Shown here: positions 1 through 14,100 of the stretch, piece by piece
Numbering within the stretch: the stretch's first letter is position 1
Layout: every line of letters begins with the position of its first letter
From: Gordionus sp. m RMFG-2023
Lineage: Eukaryota > Nematomorpha > Gordioida > Chordodea > Parachordodidae
Reading direction: 5' to 3'
DNA: 64,000 nucleotides
Assembly (NCBI RefSeq): GCF_954871325.1
Contig: NC_088776.1
Coordinates: forward strand, 19,592,052 to 19,656,051
Notes under the pieces: model-generated
What the model was told of the DNA's origin: nothing
The model's database searches: none
Seen by the model: the letters and a program-made list of their open reading frames with translations, nothing else
Made by a program: the position numbers and the translations under genes

Positions 1-1317
1 AGAAGTTGAGTCTCTCGACTTGGAAACTGCCTTGAAATATTAAAGCTAAAGGAGAGTTATGCAGCTTCAAATATTTCAACAATTTTGATTTTTAATAATT
101 TCCCAACAAAATAAATATCAAGTTATCATTTCTCAGCAATATATTAATTATTTTTTATATTTAACAAACTTTTTGACATCATATTATATCGAACTCTTTA
201 AATTGAAAACAAAAGCGTTTGACGTGTCATGAATAGTTGGAGGGACCTATATATATTTGTAAATTATTCTCAATTTATGGTTATAAATAAGAGTTGCAAT
301 AAGTCAGAATTTGTTGTAAAATTATAAATGTAGGATAAATTTCTTTGGAAAAGTTATATTTTTTAGAAATAGGCTCCCACCGTCTGATTTTTCGAAGAAA
401 ATGGGTTGAATAAGATGATGCTGGATGTTCGAAACTAAATTTATTAATAGAAAAAATGTTTGTTTTTAAATTATAATTTTATATTATAATGCTAAAAAAA
501 TTTAAAATGTGTTCATAGACGCCCATGCGGCATGGCTAAAAAGGTACTCTTAATAACATCTAGCTATAAAAGTATTAAAAACTTGGCCTTAATTTTCGTG
601 TAAAATCCGATCTAAATAAAAAATAGAGAATGCTTAGTTAACCTCAGATTAACTAAGCATCCATATAAATATATCCACGATAAAAATGGAAATATAATTG
701 AGGATAATCTTTTATTTGTATTTACATTGTGATCTCTTAATTAAAATGCAAGAAATATACTTTTTAAATGTTATTCCTGAACCATTTAAAAAAAATGGAT
801 ATAGAACACTATAACACTAGCCCCCCAAACCTCCCATGGTTAAGACACTGGCCGACGATATGTAATAATGGCGAAATTGGATAGCAGTGCACCAGTAAAA
901 TATATTCCTAATTTGATTCCTTAATTTGTTAATTCAACATTTTATAAAAAATAATTATCGTAGAAAATATTTTTTTTCATAAAATTTATTTGAAAAACAA
1001 AATTAAAAAATATTACCCAAACGATAAACTCAAATGGCCAAAAAAATGTAATCTCTGAAAATTAAAAATACCAAAGGGCATAATTTTTTGAATAGTTATA
1101 TCATAATTTAACCTTTTGACTTTATCATGGGGAGAGACAAATTATACTCAGAACGCCTGGATTCATTATTAGCAATCCTTGAGCGAAACGTTTCTTTTAT
1201 CACGCCCAAAGATTTTTAAAAAAATGACATTTTTCTTGCAAGTCTGAAATAATAAGAGCTGGAAAATTGTTTTGATTGTTAAGAAAAAGTCGTTTAAAAT
1301 TAATTTGAGAGTCCACC
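1..1317. other. A+T-rich flank, no gene seen
   Basis: No ORF, RNA gene or clear repeat structure recognised. Short A/T tracts dominate. Confidence 0.5.
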
Positions 1318-1767
1318 TAGAGGTCTGCAGTGAGCGTATTTTAACCTAAAAGCCTACCTGATCACTATTTAAAATTTTTTTAACCAGCTCGTCTCCCGTT
1401 TATAGTTTAAAAAAATTACCAGCCCGCCATTTATTTAAAACGTCTGTTTAACCCGCTCATCCGCCAAATATTTTAAAATTATTTGACTGATTGGTTTGCC
1501 TCTTTTTTAATTTAATATATTTTTACATAAACTTATAAAATATGCAATATTAATAAAAAAAATAATTTTTAAAAATAAAGCTCGTTCTGTTCATTTCACC
1601 CTAAAATATTTTAAATTCATTCACACACCCGATTGCTCATTGTTATAAAAATAATTTTCACTCCCCCCTCCCCCCCCCCCCCACTTGCCAGCCAAAGTTA
1701 TATTGTTTTAAACTGCCCACCCAAATAAGGGTGAACGGGCTAAAACCCCGCTCACAACAGCCCTCTA
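1318..1767. mobile_element. hAT-type MITE
   Basis: Ends are TAGAGGTCTGCAGTGAGCG and, inverted, TAGAGGGCTGTTGTGAGCG. Flanks are AGTCCACC (1310-1317) and AGTGCACC (1768-1775), an 8-bp duplication with one mismatch, as made by hAT transposases. Inside are repeated CCCGCTC/CCCGCCA motifs and a C run near 1668. No coding capacity, so it depended on a transposase elsewhere. Confidence 0.75.
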
Positions 1768-3699
1768 AGTGCACCAAAAAAGATTTTGTTATTTGTTAAA
1801 TTTTTTATTATGCCTACATTATATAATCGAATTGAATATTTAAAAAAAACGACCTTAATGACTTTTTTTAACTTTGAAATTTATAAATTGCTTTGTTTGT
1901 TTTTGTTTATTATCAAAGTTATTTAATTACATCTATGCTTATTAATATATTTATAAGTTATTTGCGATTATCCAGCACTTACCATTAAACGATAAGTATA
2001 ATCGATTACTTATGTTGCCAACTTGAATTCCTTGAGAAAGACATGTTCTTTGGCCAAAATTGGTCTTTCTTTCACATTCTATATATAAATCATAAAATGA
2101 CAATTAAAAAAATTATAAATTTAAACATAGCACTTTAATGCTTTTTTTCCTGTTTTAGCTATAAGAATTAGAAATATAAGCCATTTTTAAAGCCTGATCG
2201 CTTAATTGCTGTCAAATATTTTTCGTACTGTCAGGGTGGACAACTCTAACAAAATTTTTTATGGGCTGGACAATAATTAATACGGGCCTGAAACGTCATT
2301 ACAATCATTATGGATCCGTTAGGCCAGGATTTGATTTCTAATACGAATAATGTTATAATTTTATAGTGCAATTATATAATTTAGTTTTTATTGAATTTTG
2401 TAAGGATGCCAAATTTTTAAAATTCACGGATGCCAGCAGTTCTTACATTATAATGCAACAATTTTTTTTATCCAGTAAACAATTTTTTTTTATATAGAAT
2501 CACTTCAATTTCCGCTGTTTCGTTATTATCGTCATAAAACCAAATATCTGATGTATACAGTTTCCTTTTTTGAAATATTTTATTACGACTAGAAAAATCT
2601 CATTTTTTTATTTTTTGTCAAGTAAGGTGATTAGTAAAAGGTAAGCTTGCAAGTATCCATAAATATCATTTTAAGCTAATGAAAAATACTACCCCCCCCC
2701 CCCTCCACCATTCCCCCAAAATAAATATATTATGTCATTTTAAACAATATTTTAAGATTTTATAAAATTGCTATAACTGAAATTTTTAAAAAAGTTGTAA
2801 AACACAAATTTATTTTTAAAAAATTTAATCCGCCCATAGTCCTTCAAAAATTGAGCTTTAAACCCTTAATCAATGGGTGAGAAGTCACTAATTATTAAGA
2901 GAATCCTGGCTACGTCTTTGGGATTTGCAATATAGACAGACTGTTATAATTTATTTATTTTAGCATCAATTTTACAATCTCCTATGCCAGAACATTTTGT
3001 GCCATGGCTTCATATATTGATTTATCATTTTCAAGCAAGACATCATAACAGTAAAAATATTACAGCTCAATAAACCGAGTTTTAAAGAATATAAGCTATT
3101 CATTTTTTTCCGTTTTGTTAAAATGAATTGTTATAAGAAGGCTTACAAATTATTTTTTTTTAATTTATAACCCTCAATCCTAATAATCTATATTAATTTT
3201 AAAATTATAAGTAGAATGATTTCTGCTTTTCCACTTAATGAATTTTTTTTTTTAAATTTTCGAAAAAGATATTTTTTTTTTTAATATAAAAGCGAATTTC
3301 AGATGAAAAAGGAAAAGAAAATGGGATATCACTACTAAAAAAAGTCAACTTATAGGCTAAAAAATGATTGCACTAATTATGAGTGCTCATTATTTTATAA
3401 GATGAAATGATGGAATAAAAAGAGAGTATCAAGTTTTCCCTAATTTATAACTTAAAACTAGCTAGCTTAATCGATAATAGCATATAATACGATTGAATTT
3501 ACTAAAATAACTACTGACTTAAAAAATGAATTCATGAATGTCTAACATTATCAATAAATCCCAATTATAATTAGTTTTTATAAAATTAAATATTTTTTTT
3601 ATTTATCATTTGATTTTTTTGATTTAAATCGATTTTTGAAAAAAATATAAATTAAAAATACTTGTACACAGGCAGGATTTGGATGAGAATTATTAATAT
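1768..3699. other. A+T-rich stretch, no gene seen
   Basis: No ORF of note. A CAGGGTGGACAACTCTAA motif near 2233 with a partly mirrored TTAGGCCAGG near 2318 may be a worn MITE, but I could not define ends. A C run lies near 2693. Confidence 0.4.
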
Positions 3700-4412
3700 T
3701 GTGAATACCTACAAAAATACAAATGAATCGAATTGAATAACTATTCGTATTCGATTCATATTTTCGATTCGAATAATAGTAACAATTTCTTATTTATTTC
3801 TTAACGAATAATAAAAATATTATCGATTCGATTCGTCTAGATTCAAAAATCAAATTCTTTAAAAATCATTTTTTCTTAAAGAATCTTTGAATATATATTT
3901 TTTTTAATTTGTGATTTCATCTTGAAAAATTTATTGTTCATGATTATTTATAAAAGGTTTTCTATCTGGAATTTTAGGTAAATTTAATCAAAAATCTTTC
4001 TTCTTTTAAAAATCTTCAAAAATTTTTGTTCAAAAGATTTTTTTAAACTCTGGAAAAATTAGATTATTAGTATTTAAAAAGTGATTTATAGATATAGAAA
4101 TAAAGCAAAAAAATAAAATGTTCTGTAAGGAACATGTTAAATACTCACAAATAATTATAAATATTTATGAATAAGTTTTAATATTTACGAATATTTTTGA
4201 ATATTTACAAATAATGTCGAATATATACTATAAATTTTGGTTAATATGAAAAAGTCAAATTAAACAAATAATTTCGAATAATTCGATGAAATAATGGATA
4301 AACGACGAATAATATATTTTCCATATTCTAACAATAAATTTGTTATTCGTATTTGTAAAATAGAATCGAATCGAATAATATCCAATCGAATAATGAATAA
4401 TTCGTTTTAGGT
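3700..4412. repeat. ATTCGAAT-rich inverted-repeat element
   Basis: Dense GAATCGAAT / ATTCGATTC motifs at both sides (3720-3840 and 4260-4400) in opposite orientation around a plainer A+T core. The edges look like ATACCTA (about 3706) and TAGGTAT (about 4408). A relative is nested at about 25250-25975. Probably a MITE; ends approximate. Confidence 0.5.
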
Positions 4413-4420
4413 ATAACTGT

Positions 4421-6241
4421 CAGGCGCGTACGCAGGAATTTGGTTTGGGGGGGGGGGATAATAAATTTTTTTAAGAAATATTATTGTTTTTTAAAAATAT
4501 CACATAAATTTATTAGGACTAATAACTATTTCTAATACACAATTTAAATTAATGTGAATTATAAAAAATTATATGTAAAGATCACTTAAATGACCCAAAA
4601 TAGAAATTTGAATTTTTTGAGCCTTTACACAAAAAGTTTCTTAGGAATAATCGCATTTTGTATGTTATAAATTTACAATGTAAAATCCAATCTTCGTTGT
4701 GATTGAGCTAATTTTTCAATTATCTCATCCTTGCTTGTCGTCAAATGCCTATGAATATTCAAAAGATCCAAACCTTTCAATCTACTTTCAGATGTTGTAC
4801 TTCTTTGTATGTTTTTCAGAGACTTCCAGGCCCGGCCCCCGGGCAGGACAGTATTTTAAATTTTTTAAATATACCCGGGCCGGGCTTAAAATTTTTTAAA
4901 AAAGACACCCAAGTCGGGCCTAAATTATTTTTAAAAAACCCCAATCCGGACTGTATTTTTTAAAACAGCCTATATTTGAAATCGTTATTATCAGCTATAA
5001 AAATTAAAAATAAATTAAATTTATTTTAAAAAAATCCAGGCCGGGCTTAAATTTTTTTTAAAAAAAGCTGAGTCGGGCCTAAATATTTTTTTTAAAAAAG
5101 CCGGCCGGGCCTGATATTTTTTTAAAAAAAACCTAGGCCGGGCCGTAAAAAATCTTTAAAAAAAATCCGGGCCGTGCCCTGCAAATGGTACTTCTCCAGG
5201 CCTCTGTTATTCTTCTTAAAAAAGAGAATGTTCTCTCAGTAGTTTACTAATGGGAAGAGTTTATAAACCCTTTTAATACATTGGGAATTTAATCTAAAAT
5301 GTGTTTAAAATAATGCAGAGCATCCATAACATTTTTTGGGACTATATTAACCATAGTTAATCTTATAAACATAGTTATTCAGCTAGTAAGGCATCATAAG
5401 CTACTTTAACATTTACATAATAAAAAAAATATTTTTTTTTCTATCACCATCTGAAAAAGGTTGGGAAGGCTTTTGTGGAAGTTATTTGCAGATTAGTAAG
5501 TGCTGCATGATGAATTAAAAATTCATTTATTTGGGTTATTAATGTATCTGATTTAAGATATACTCTTCTACTGATCCTATATTAATGTTTTAACGATGAG
5601 CTTGCCTTGCTACAAGTCGAGGGAGGCAAATATTAAACACGCATAGCTCTGCTTTTGACTCAACAATTAAATGTGAAATTCTTCATCAACATTAGCCCTA
5701 ATTTCCTTGAGTTATGATAAAATGCTCTCCGCTATTCTCATTTTCTTAATCAAGAATGTCATGTTTTGAAAAGTAATACTTAAAATAGTTGTATAATTAA
5801 ATAATACATTCTAATGAGAAATAAAATTTGTAATAAGCATTGTATCCTTAAAAGCTGTTACTGCTTGATGGCAGATACTCTATCTCGTTGAACTTGTAAT
5901 TAATTTTTCCCTGTTGGACAAGAAGTTTCAGAAATAATTATTATTTGACTAGAAATTTGAAAATGGTAGACAAATATTACGCCACTAAAAATTTGAAAAT
6001 AATAAGTAAATATTACGCCGGAAAACTTAAAATCGAATTTAATTGATAAAATAACTTAGTAGATAAATGTGTTAATAAATATAATTAAATATATATTTAA
6101 TATGAGATACGAATATATTAACAAATATAAATTAATATAAACAAATAATATTTTTGAAAAATATATCCGGCATCTGCATTTTTTGGCTTTGGGGGGGGGG
6201 GCATTTGTCCCCCTGCCCCCCCCCCGCTGCGTACGCCAATG
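4421..6241. mobile_element. hAT-like transposon with perfect 8-bp target duplication
   Basis: The left end CAGGCGCGTACGCAGGAATT mirrors the right end (inverted) CATTGGCGTACGCAGCGGG. Flanks ATAACTGT (4413-4420) and ATAACTGT (6242-6249) are identical, the 8-bp duplication expected of hAT. G runs lie just inside the left end (about 4446) and C/G runs inside the right end (6191-6225). No intact transposase. A GC-rich MITE sits inside at 4817-5206. A sibling copy lies at 29597-31077. Confidence 0.85.
4817..5206. mobile_element. GC-rich CCGGGCC element nested in the hAT copy
   Basis: Starts CAGAGACTTCCAGGCCCGG; the inverted right end is CAGAGGCCTGGAGAAGTACC. The interior is repeated GGCCGGGCCT separated by A/T runs. 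No convincing 8-bp duplication was found, so the boundaries are less certain than for its relatives. Short ORFs over it are composition artefacts. Confidence 0.55.
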
Positions 6242-9200
6242 ATAACTGTAAATAGAAAACTCTGACTGATAGTTCTAAAATATGTACCTGGTGACTTGAA
6301 AAAGCATTGTGTTTCTTTACAACTCTAGAACACATCACTTGTTTTTTTTATGAAATTTTATTAAAAGGGTACATGGAACTTAATATCCTCCAATTTTTTA
6401 AAATTTGATTGAGTCAGATTTTAGAAAATTAATATATAAAATGTTAAAATTTGACAAAAAATTGCTCAAAACCTCTAAAGATTTTTTTTCTCATTACGAA
6501 TTGGCTAAATGGGTTTCCATTGTGTTGGAATATAGCCATTTACATTTGCCCTTTTTCCAAATCATAAATTGTAATGCAAAACCATTTTCACTTTACAAAA
6601 TTATCATAGGATTTTGGCGAGCATCCTGATAAAGTTTAACACCATTGGAACTTAACTAGCTCCTTTTTTTTAAAAAAAAGTTTGAGGGTCTTGAGTTAAT
6701 TTTTTTGTAAAATTTTAGCATTATTGATCTCAATTTTTTGAAAAATTGACTAGAAAATTATAAAAATAAATTATTTAGGCGATTTTTAAATTTGAAAAAT
6801 TTGATCTAAAAAGGATGTCCAGACTATAGAATATACCAAACTGTGAATTTCATATAATTTTGCCATGCAAGTTTGAACTAATCTTAATGTATATTAATTT
6901 TTATTATCGATTTTTCATGTAGGAAAAACTGAGGTATTCCTGAAATAAATGAATCATTTTACTTATGGATGATTGAAATTTGGTAAAAATTAGTATTTTT
7001 TTACGTGACTATCATAGATTTTTTATAGGATGAGAAGCCCGTTATAGTACATGAAGACAAAAAATGAAGACAAAAAACTTTATTTTCTCTTCTCTTTTGG
7101 TATATTTTTGTTTTTATATTTTTAGCTTAGCCATAAAAGTAGGAAAATTCATTTAAAGTGTCTCAGTATCCTGGGGAAATCCCGCAAGGGACGAAATTGC
7201 AATTGCATTAGTTTGTAAAAGGATCATGCAATGTTAAATCAACAAAAATAGGTTAAATTTTAATTAAGGCAATAAAATCGGTTTATATTGATAATTATTT
7301 TATCAATGCAAATGATAATATTTATACTATATTATTTTGTTATAGTTGTTTGCTCTTTTTTTTGGTTTTTACATTTTTTAAATATATTTTATTGATATTT
7401 TGTATAATGTGCTTGAGAAATTGTTAACTTTTGTTTTTTTATGATGTTAAATATACATTTGTAAATTGTTTTATGATGGTTATTATTTAATTTATAAAAG
7501 TTAGGATCCATAAGTACTGAAGGTTAAAAACTTAGTATATCGAAAATTTAGATTTTTCATTTTTAATTCTGTTTTTTTTTAAAAATTAAATACATTTGCA
7601 ATTATAACTCCGACATCATTGGAGGTAAACGCCTCTAACTTAAATATTCTGCAGATTGAATGACTCAGTCTTCCCTATTAGAAAACACAAAAGTTCATTA
7701 CTAAAATTGTCTGAAATTCACATGGGCATACTTTTTGGGTGCTGGAAATGTTTACTCAACCTTCAGTAAATCATTTTAAGTTGTGAAATTCAGAATCACT
7801 ATAAATTCTATATCCCAATACGACATATAATATTATTGTTTTGGACGCAGCTTAAACTTAAATTGAAATGTTAATATACGACTACATAGTTATATGCGAA
7901 CTTATGTGGTTTTTATATAAAAAATTAATTAATGCAGGATAATTCAAATCCAAAATATATTATCGTTGGCTTGATGGAAATCCACTTTTGTCAATAATTT
8001 TAATGAATGCTAAATTTCATTATAATAACCCATTTACTATATGAATTTTATATGGTAATCCTCTTATTTTTAAGCTTAATAACATTTTTTAAAAAATTGA
8101 TTATCAATTATTCCTTTATAAAATTATTCCATTTAATTGTCCACCCTCATGATTAATAAATGTTTTAAATTAAAATACCAATATTTTTTATCGATTGAAT
8201 TATAATTATAAAAAAATATTTAAAATCCTTTGTATAAATTTTGATCTGATTTTTAAATTAAGCAAAAGCTAATTGATGATTATGATTAATATTTTTTTTA
8301 AAGTGAGAATGAATGAATATTTAACAAATTATTATATTGATTAATTTAACTCATAAATTTTCAATAAATATTGCCAATTATTTCCATTTTATTTGTGCCG
8401 AATGCCTATTAATCCAAGATTACAAGAGCAATTTTTCATATATAGAATTTTGCATCTCCTCTTCCCTTACATCTATCTATCTGTAAAACATTTAAAATTA
8501 AACTGTTTCCGTGTGCAAATTTTTTTTCTATTATATCTATCACTTTACAGGTGAAAAAATTTTGCGATTTTTTTAAATTAAAATTTATGCCTATTATTAA
8601 TTTTATTTATGATTTAACTAGCTATTTATTATAAGAAAAACTAAAGCCTTGTCACGAAATTGTTACAACCGACAGATCAGATTGACACTTTCTTCAGATC
8701 AAATCAGGCTGGACATTGATTTAAAAAATTTTTTTATTCTGGTCAAGCCATTTTATTATCTAGAAAAAGAAAAAAAGTTACTTCGATCGAATAGACCTTC
8801 AAAAAAAATTAACCTATATAAGGTGAACAAAATTTTTTTTAAAAAATTAGCATACACGCCCTGCAAAGTAGATCACATGAGAAGGCTTTAAAGGGTACCT
8901 AATATAATATATATTCTATATAATTAGAATTCATTAAGAAATTGCATCTATCCTTTAGAACCTTGCACGGATAGGACTAAGTCTGAATCCTTTAAAAAAA
9001 TTTAGGTTAATAAAAAAATCGATATCTTCGGGCAAACTTATTAACATATCAATTGTAATCTTACCTCGTGTTCTATCTATGTAAATCTTTGCATTAACTT
9101 TTGATTAATTTGAAAAATGCGTATAAATATATACAAGGAGATGGTAACGTAGCCAGAATTTATTCAAGAGATCGGTCACCGATTTTTTTGGGTGACCTCA

Positions 9201-10885
9201 TTTCTTTCCTTTCTTTCTTTTTGACAATTCGATTTGAGTATATTTGTTTATCTTATTTTTCCGTGGTATTTTTTATTTGAAAATATTATATCTTCTTTTC
9301 ATTGATTTAGCCGATCAATTAAAAACATTAATTTTATTCCAATATTTGCTGTTAGTCCTTATGAGTGCTCTAAATATAGTCACCATTGTAAAAGAAATAT
9401 ACATTAGCAAAAAATATTGGCCTACCTTACTATTAGAAATCGACTGAAACTATTTCGTCTGAAACTTTTATCAATGTTAAGTACTTAGTCTATTATTTTA
9501 TTCTGTTTGATATGTATAAAGAAGATAGAGTTATCAGTGGAATTAGGATTAATTGGCATTATGTCAGAATAGAAAATTTGAAGCACTACATATCTGATTT
9601 TTGCTATTATTAAGTGTCTGATCCTTATTAATTCCTTAATCAATTTTACCAACTATAAAAAATAAATCGAGCGAAATAAAAACAACGATATCTCGCCTTA
9701 GCCATGAATAGTCAGCTTCTGGAAGCATTAGTTCTTATATCTATATCAATAATTATTACGATTACATTTTAGTGCTTCAACAAGTTTCATAGATAGTTTA
9801 AAGAAAAAAACATTTTTCAAAATAAGAAAAAATTGCCGTGATTGGCATCATGCCAGAACAAAAAATGATAAAATCACTGAATATCTGTATCTTACCAACA
9901 TTTCCTGTTTATTATAATTCATCAATCAATTTTGCCAACCACTAAGCTGAAATGGAGTTATAAGAAAATTGGAAACTATAACGTCACGCCTTATGCTGCA
10001 TCATAATATCGGAATTTTAATCACCATTAAAAAATTAATTACAGGTGTCTTTTTCCCCGATTCATAATATTTTTAAATTTTATTATTTTACGATCAGGTT
10101 ATTATTTGTTCTTTTTTATTTCATAGATTTAGCATAAAATAGTTTAAATCTCATTATATTTTGAATCGAGTTATATTTTCAAAAATTTGATAAGAAGTCT
10201 TACGCATAAAGTGTTCCAAACTTTCGATGCGCATTTGAAAGCAAGTCAATCCAATATGTAATGCTTAATTGCAGTGGCGTCATTAGCCTTTACAATCTCA
10301 GGGGGCTCAAAAATTTTTTTTATAGCTAACAATTTGAAAATGACTTTTCATTTTTATTTTAGCTATCAAAATGATAGTTATTTTTAAAGGTATTTTTAAA
10401 AGAAATTTAAAATTTTCAGGTGCACTTATTGAAAAAATATTATTTTTTGAACTAAAATATATATTTATACGAGCATTTATACATTACTATCATCAATATA
10501 TAAAATTAGGGAAATATAATATTCCGTTTTTCATTTTATTAAATGTGCCTAACATCTTTTGATAAATTGTATATTTATTCATAGATTTTTTCACGTACTT
10601 TTTAAATAAAAGAAATAATTTTTGACACGTTTTCATAGGCCTAGCCAGTGGAGAGGGGAGATGTTTAATGGGCCGGGCAACTTGTGCAAAAATTTTAAAC
10701 GGGTCTGGTTTTGCATACTTCTACTATATATTGTCTTCGAAAATAACTTTTACCAATTCATTAAATACTAATTAAAAATTAATATAACATAATATAATAG
10801 GTAAATAAACGATGAACAATCTTTGAATTAGTTTATTGATTTCTTTTTAAAAATCTAACTTTTACATTTTTTCTCAATATAAAAG
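6242..10885. other. A+T-rich stretch upstream of NHE copy A
   Basis: No supported gene, and no match to the first exon of copy B. Short ORFs (for example at 6405, 8649, 9244 and 10371) have A+T-driven composition and no family signal. A worn hAT-type end, CAGTGGCGTCATTAGCC, begins near 10274, and GGGCCGGGCAACTTG near 10669 is a scrap of the GC-rich MITE family. Confidence 0.45.
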
Positions 10886-11182
10886 GGTTTCATCTTTCAC
10901 CCAAACCGTCTTCCTATGTTCCAGAATCGTGTATGTTGATTTTCCTGGGGGTTTTGACCGGCATAATACTGTTTTTCAGCGAGGTTGGACACATCGAATA
11001 TACGTTATCAACCTCAGTGTTCTTCTTGTTCCTGCTACCTCCTATAGTTCTGGAAGCCGGCTATTTTATGCCTAGAAGACCGTTTTTTGAGAATATAGGC
11101 ACAATTCTATTGTTGGCAGTTGTTGGAACATTATGGAATACTCTTTCGATGGGTTTCGCTTTGTGGGGTATTTCACGTTCAG
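10886..11182 (+). CDS. SLC9A: NHE copy A exon 2
   Basis: Acceptor AG at 10884-10885, donor GTAAAT at 11183. It starts with two bases completing a Gly codon ([16 protein letters not shown]) and ends at phase 1. It encodes membrane segments including [17 protein letters not shown], the conserved PP-I-LDAGYF type motif of NHEs. Its 297 bases equal copy B exon 2. Confidence 0.93.
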
Positions 11183-14100
11183 GTAAATGCGTTTAAATTT
11201 TCAGATATTAAATTATTTTATTAATTTCTTTTCAAATGAAGCTTTTGAAGAATGATTTAGACTTTCTATTATTATATTTCATTTACCATGTGATAAATCG
11301 AACTGCATAACTTTGATAATATCATAGGTAGTTTTTTTACCCGTAAAAATACTAAGATACAAGATGCACTAGTCAAATTTAGGAATTTAGCTAATATTAT
11401 ATGACCAAATTTTAAAAAAATAGGATTATTTGGGATCGATGTGCCATTATTGCATTGCCTACTATTTAGCAGTTTGATATCGGCAGTAGATCCCGTAGCC
11501 ATTTTAGCTGTGTTCGAAGAGGCTCAAGTCAATGAAATTTTGCACATTGTAGTCTTCGGAGAATCTCTTTTGAATGATGGAGTGGCTGTGGTAAAAATAA
11601 CGTTAATTATTTTTCGAAATAAATAACCTATAATAAGAAGATTAATAAAGAGGCAAATACTTTTTAACATAAATTTTTGTAATTGATATTTGTAATATAC
11701 ACTTTTGAAATTTATTTTGATGTCTCCTTAAAGCCAATTAATATTAAGGAGATTCAATTCATATATTTTTTTAAGTGTAGGATTGACTACATTATTCTTA
11801 AAATATATGAGGCTAAGCATTTAACCTTTATTTCTATAATAACGCAATGTTAACTATTTACATACTGATGGTTCAGGTTCTGTACAATATGTTTGGGACT
11901 TATAGTAAAATCAAAGCCGAAAATATAATTTCCAGCGATATCGTAGCAGGCATATTATCATTTTTTGTGGTGGCATTAGGTGGAACCATCATAGGAAGCA
12001 TATTCGCATTTTTTACCGCATGGCTTACTAAGTATGCATTATAATATACATTGGAAATAAGAGTGGTTAATTTTTAAAAAAAATATAAAACCCTTTTTTT
12101 TATTAAGACCAAAATATACACCGACATAATATATCTTTGTGTTAGTCAGACTTGACCGAACTTTTGCAAAAATTTTAAATTAATGTTCGATCCGTTAGAA
12201 TTTAGAAAAAATATTCGTTCAACTTGATTGTATTGAACTAAGACAGGTCAGTACATAGCTGTAATATAAACTTATTGTATAATTTATTAAATGGAAATAA
12301 TAGATTTTTTAGCATAATATTCTATATTCAATCAAAATTCATAACCATCCCTTTTGATAAAATTAATATAATTATGATTACACTATTGTTCTTTAATGAC
12401 ATTATTAATGTTTTATATAATTACAGCAATAAAAGCTTAATAATTATATACAATTACTATAAAATATTTGATAATTACAAATTTTAGATACACTGAAAAG
12501 GTAACAGTCATAGAACCGTTATTCATATTTTTGCTAGCTTATGTTTCCTATTTGGTCGCCGATATGTTCAAATTATCCGGAATTTTGGCGTATGATATAA
12601 TTAAATTAGTTATATAATCGTGAGTATGCATTTTTCTATATATACCTGCCTATAAAACAAACCTCTAGGAATTTAAATCGTTATATTTTTAGTCTCTTTA
12701 ATCATTAATGGTTATATCATAAAAAACTTATTTTTTAAAATTAATTATCCATTTTTAAAAAGTATCGTGTTTTGTGGGCTTATAATGAGGAAATATGTGG
12801 AAGCCAACATATCACCGAAGTCAACGACAACTGTTAAATACACGATGAAGATGTTGAGCAGTATGTGCGAAAGCATAATATTTCTCTTCCTGGGTCTGTC
12901 AACCGTTGTTGATACCCATGTGTGGAATACGGCGTTTACCCTTTTCTCCATCTTGTTTTGCCTCTTGTTCCGGGCTATAGGTTTAAATTTAAATGATAAT
13001 ATATTTTAGAATGAACCACGCATTTAATTTCTCATTTATAAAATAGTCAATATTCTAGGAGAAAATGTCAGGAGAATAAGATGTTTTTCTTTAAAGTATA
13101 ATTAAAAATATGATACTAACACTAGCCCAAGGCATATTAGGCCTTAAATTTTTTTAACTTATATTTTTATAATTCAAAGAGACATTATGTGGCATTTTAA
13201 TCACTTCAACAGGGGACATATATAAGAATATATTAATGGTATTGATTGATTGTGAGTTATACTTATCTTTATTAAGACAAACATTACTAAACGAAGAGGA
13301 ATAAATAAAAATTTGTTTTTATTAAATTTTTCGCACAAAATCTATTTCAATCAGGTACATAGTCAGCGAAGTAAATCAAACCCCTCCCCCACATAGCTAT
13401 AAAATCAGATTAAAATATATACTTGAAAAAAGCCTTCGAAATTAAGTAATCACTGATTTTATGGGGTTAGAGGAGCCTACTAATATTTCTCTTAGTGAAA
13501 TGGGAGAATGGCTAAAACTCTATTCAAAAAAAGTGCTGTATTTAACTCGATATTTTTTTGCATTCGTTTCTTTCAAAAAATGTTATTGATTTAGTTAACA
13601 CCATAAAAATTGCAGAAAGTATTTAGGGTTAAAGAAATTAGTCAGGCAATTTAGTCAAAAAATGGCCAAGCCTTTCTTCCAACTTTTGACAAAATCTTTT
13701 AGGCAATTTATTTAACTAATATTAATTATCGGTTTATTTAAAATCGGCTCTAGGTTTTTAACAACACTACCCATTTGAATTTTTTGATTCACTGAGTGAG
13801 AGGTTCTTGATTTATCAAACAACCCTTGCAAATCTTAGTAATTTACTAATTCCTAATGTATTAAAATTATTATACTATTATATATCCATTAGTACTTGAA
13901 CAAATAAATGGCTTTCTTCTTTAAAAATAATATAAAATAGGAAGTTATACCTTAGAAAATAAATTAAAAGGATTATTCCTTCTACATATACATAAAGATT
14001 TGACACCAAATACTGATGAAATCATTGGAAAATTAGCTCACAGAAGAGATTGCATATATTTTTCATAAATAAATATCTTGCTGCTTTATATGTAATATTT

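Noticed and set aside
4699-4963. Two overlapping plus-strand ORFs rich in Pro, Gly and Phe.
   Set aside because: They span the boundary of the nested CCGGGCC element; composition alone explains them.
12745-12951. Antisense ORF over NHE copy A exon 6, and similar antisense ORFs at 11272, 17637, 18425, 59884 and 60081.
   Set aside because: Shadows of real exons on the other strand.
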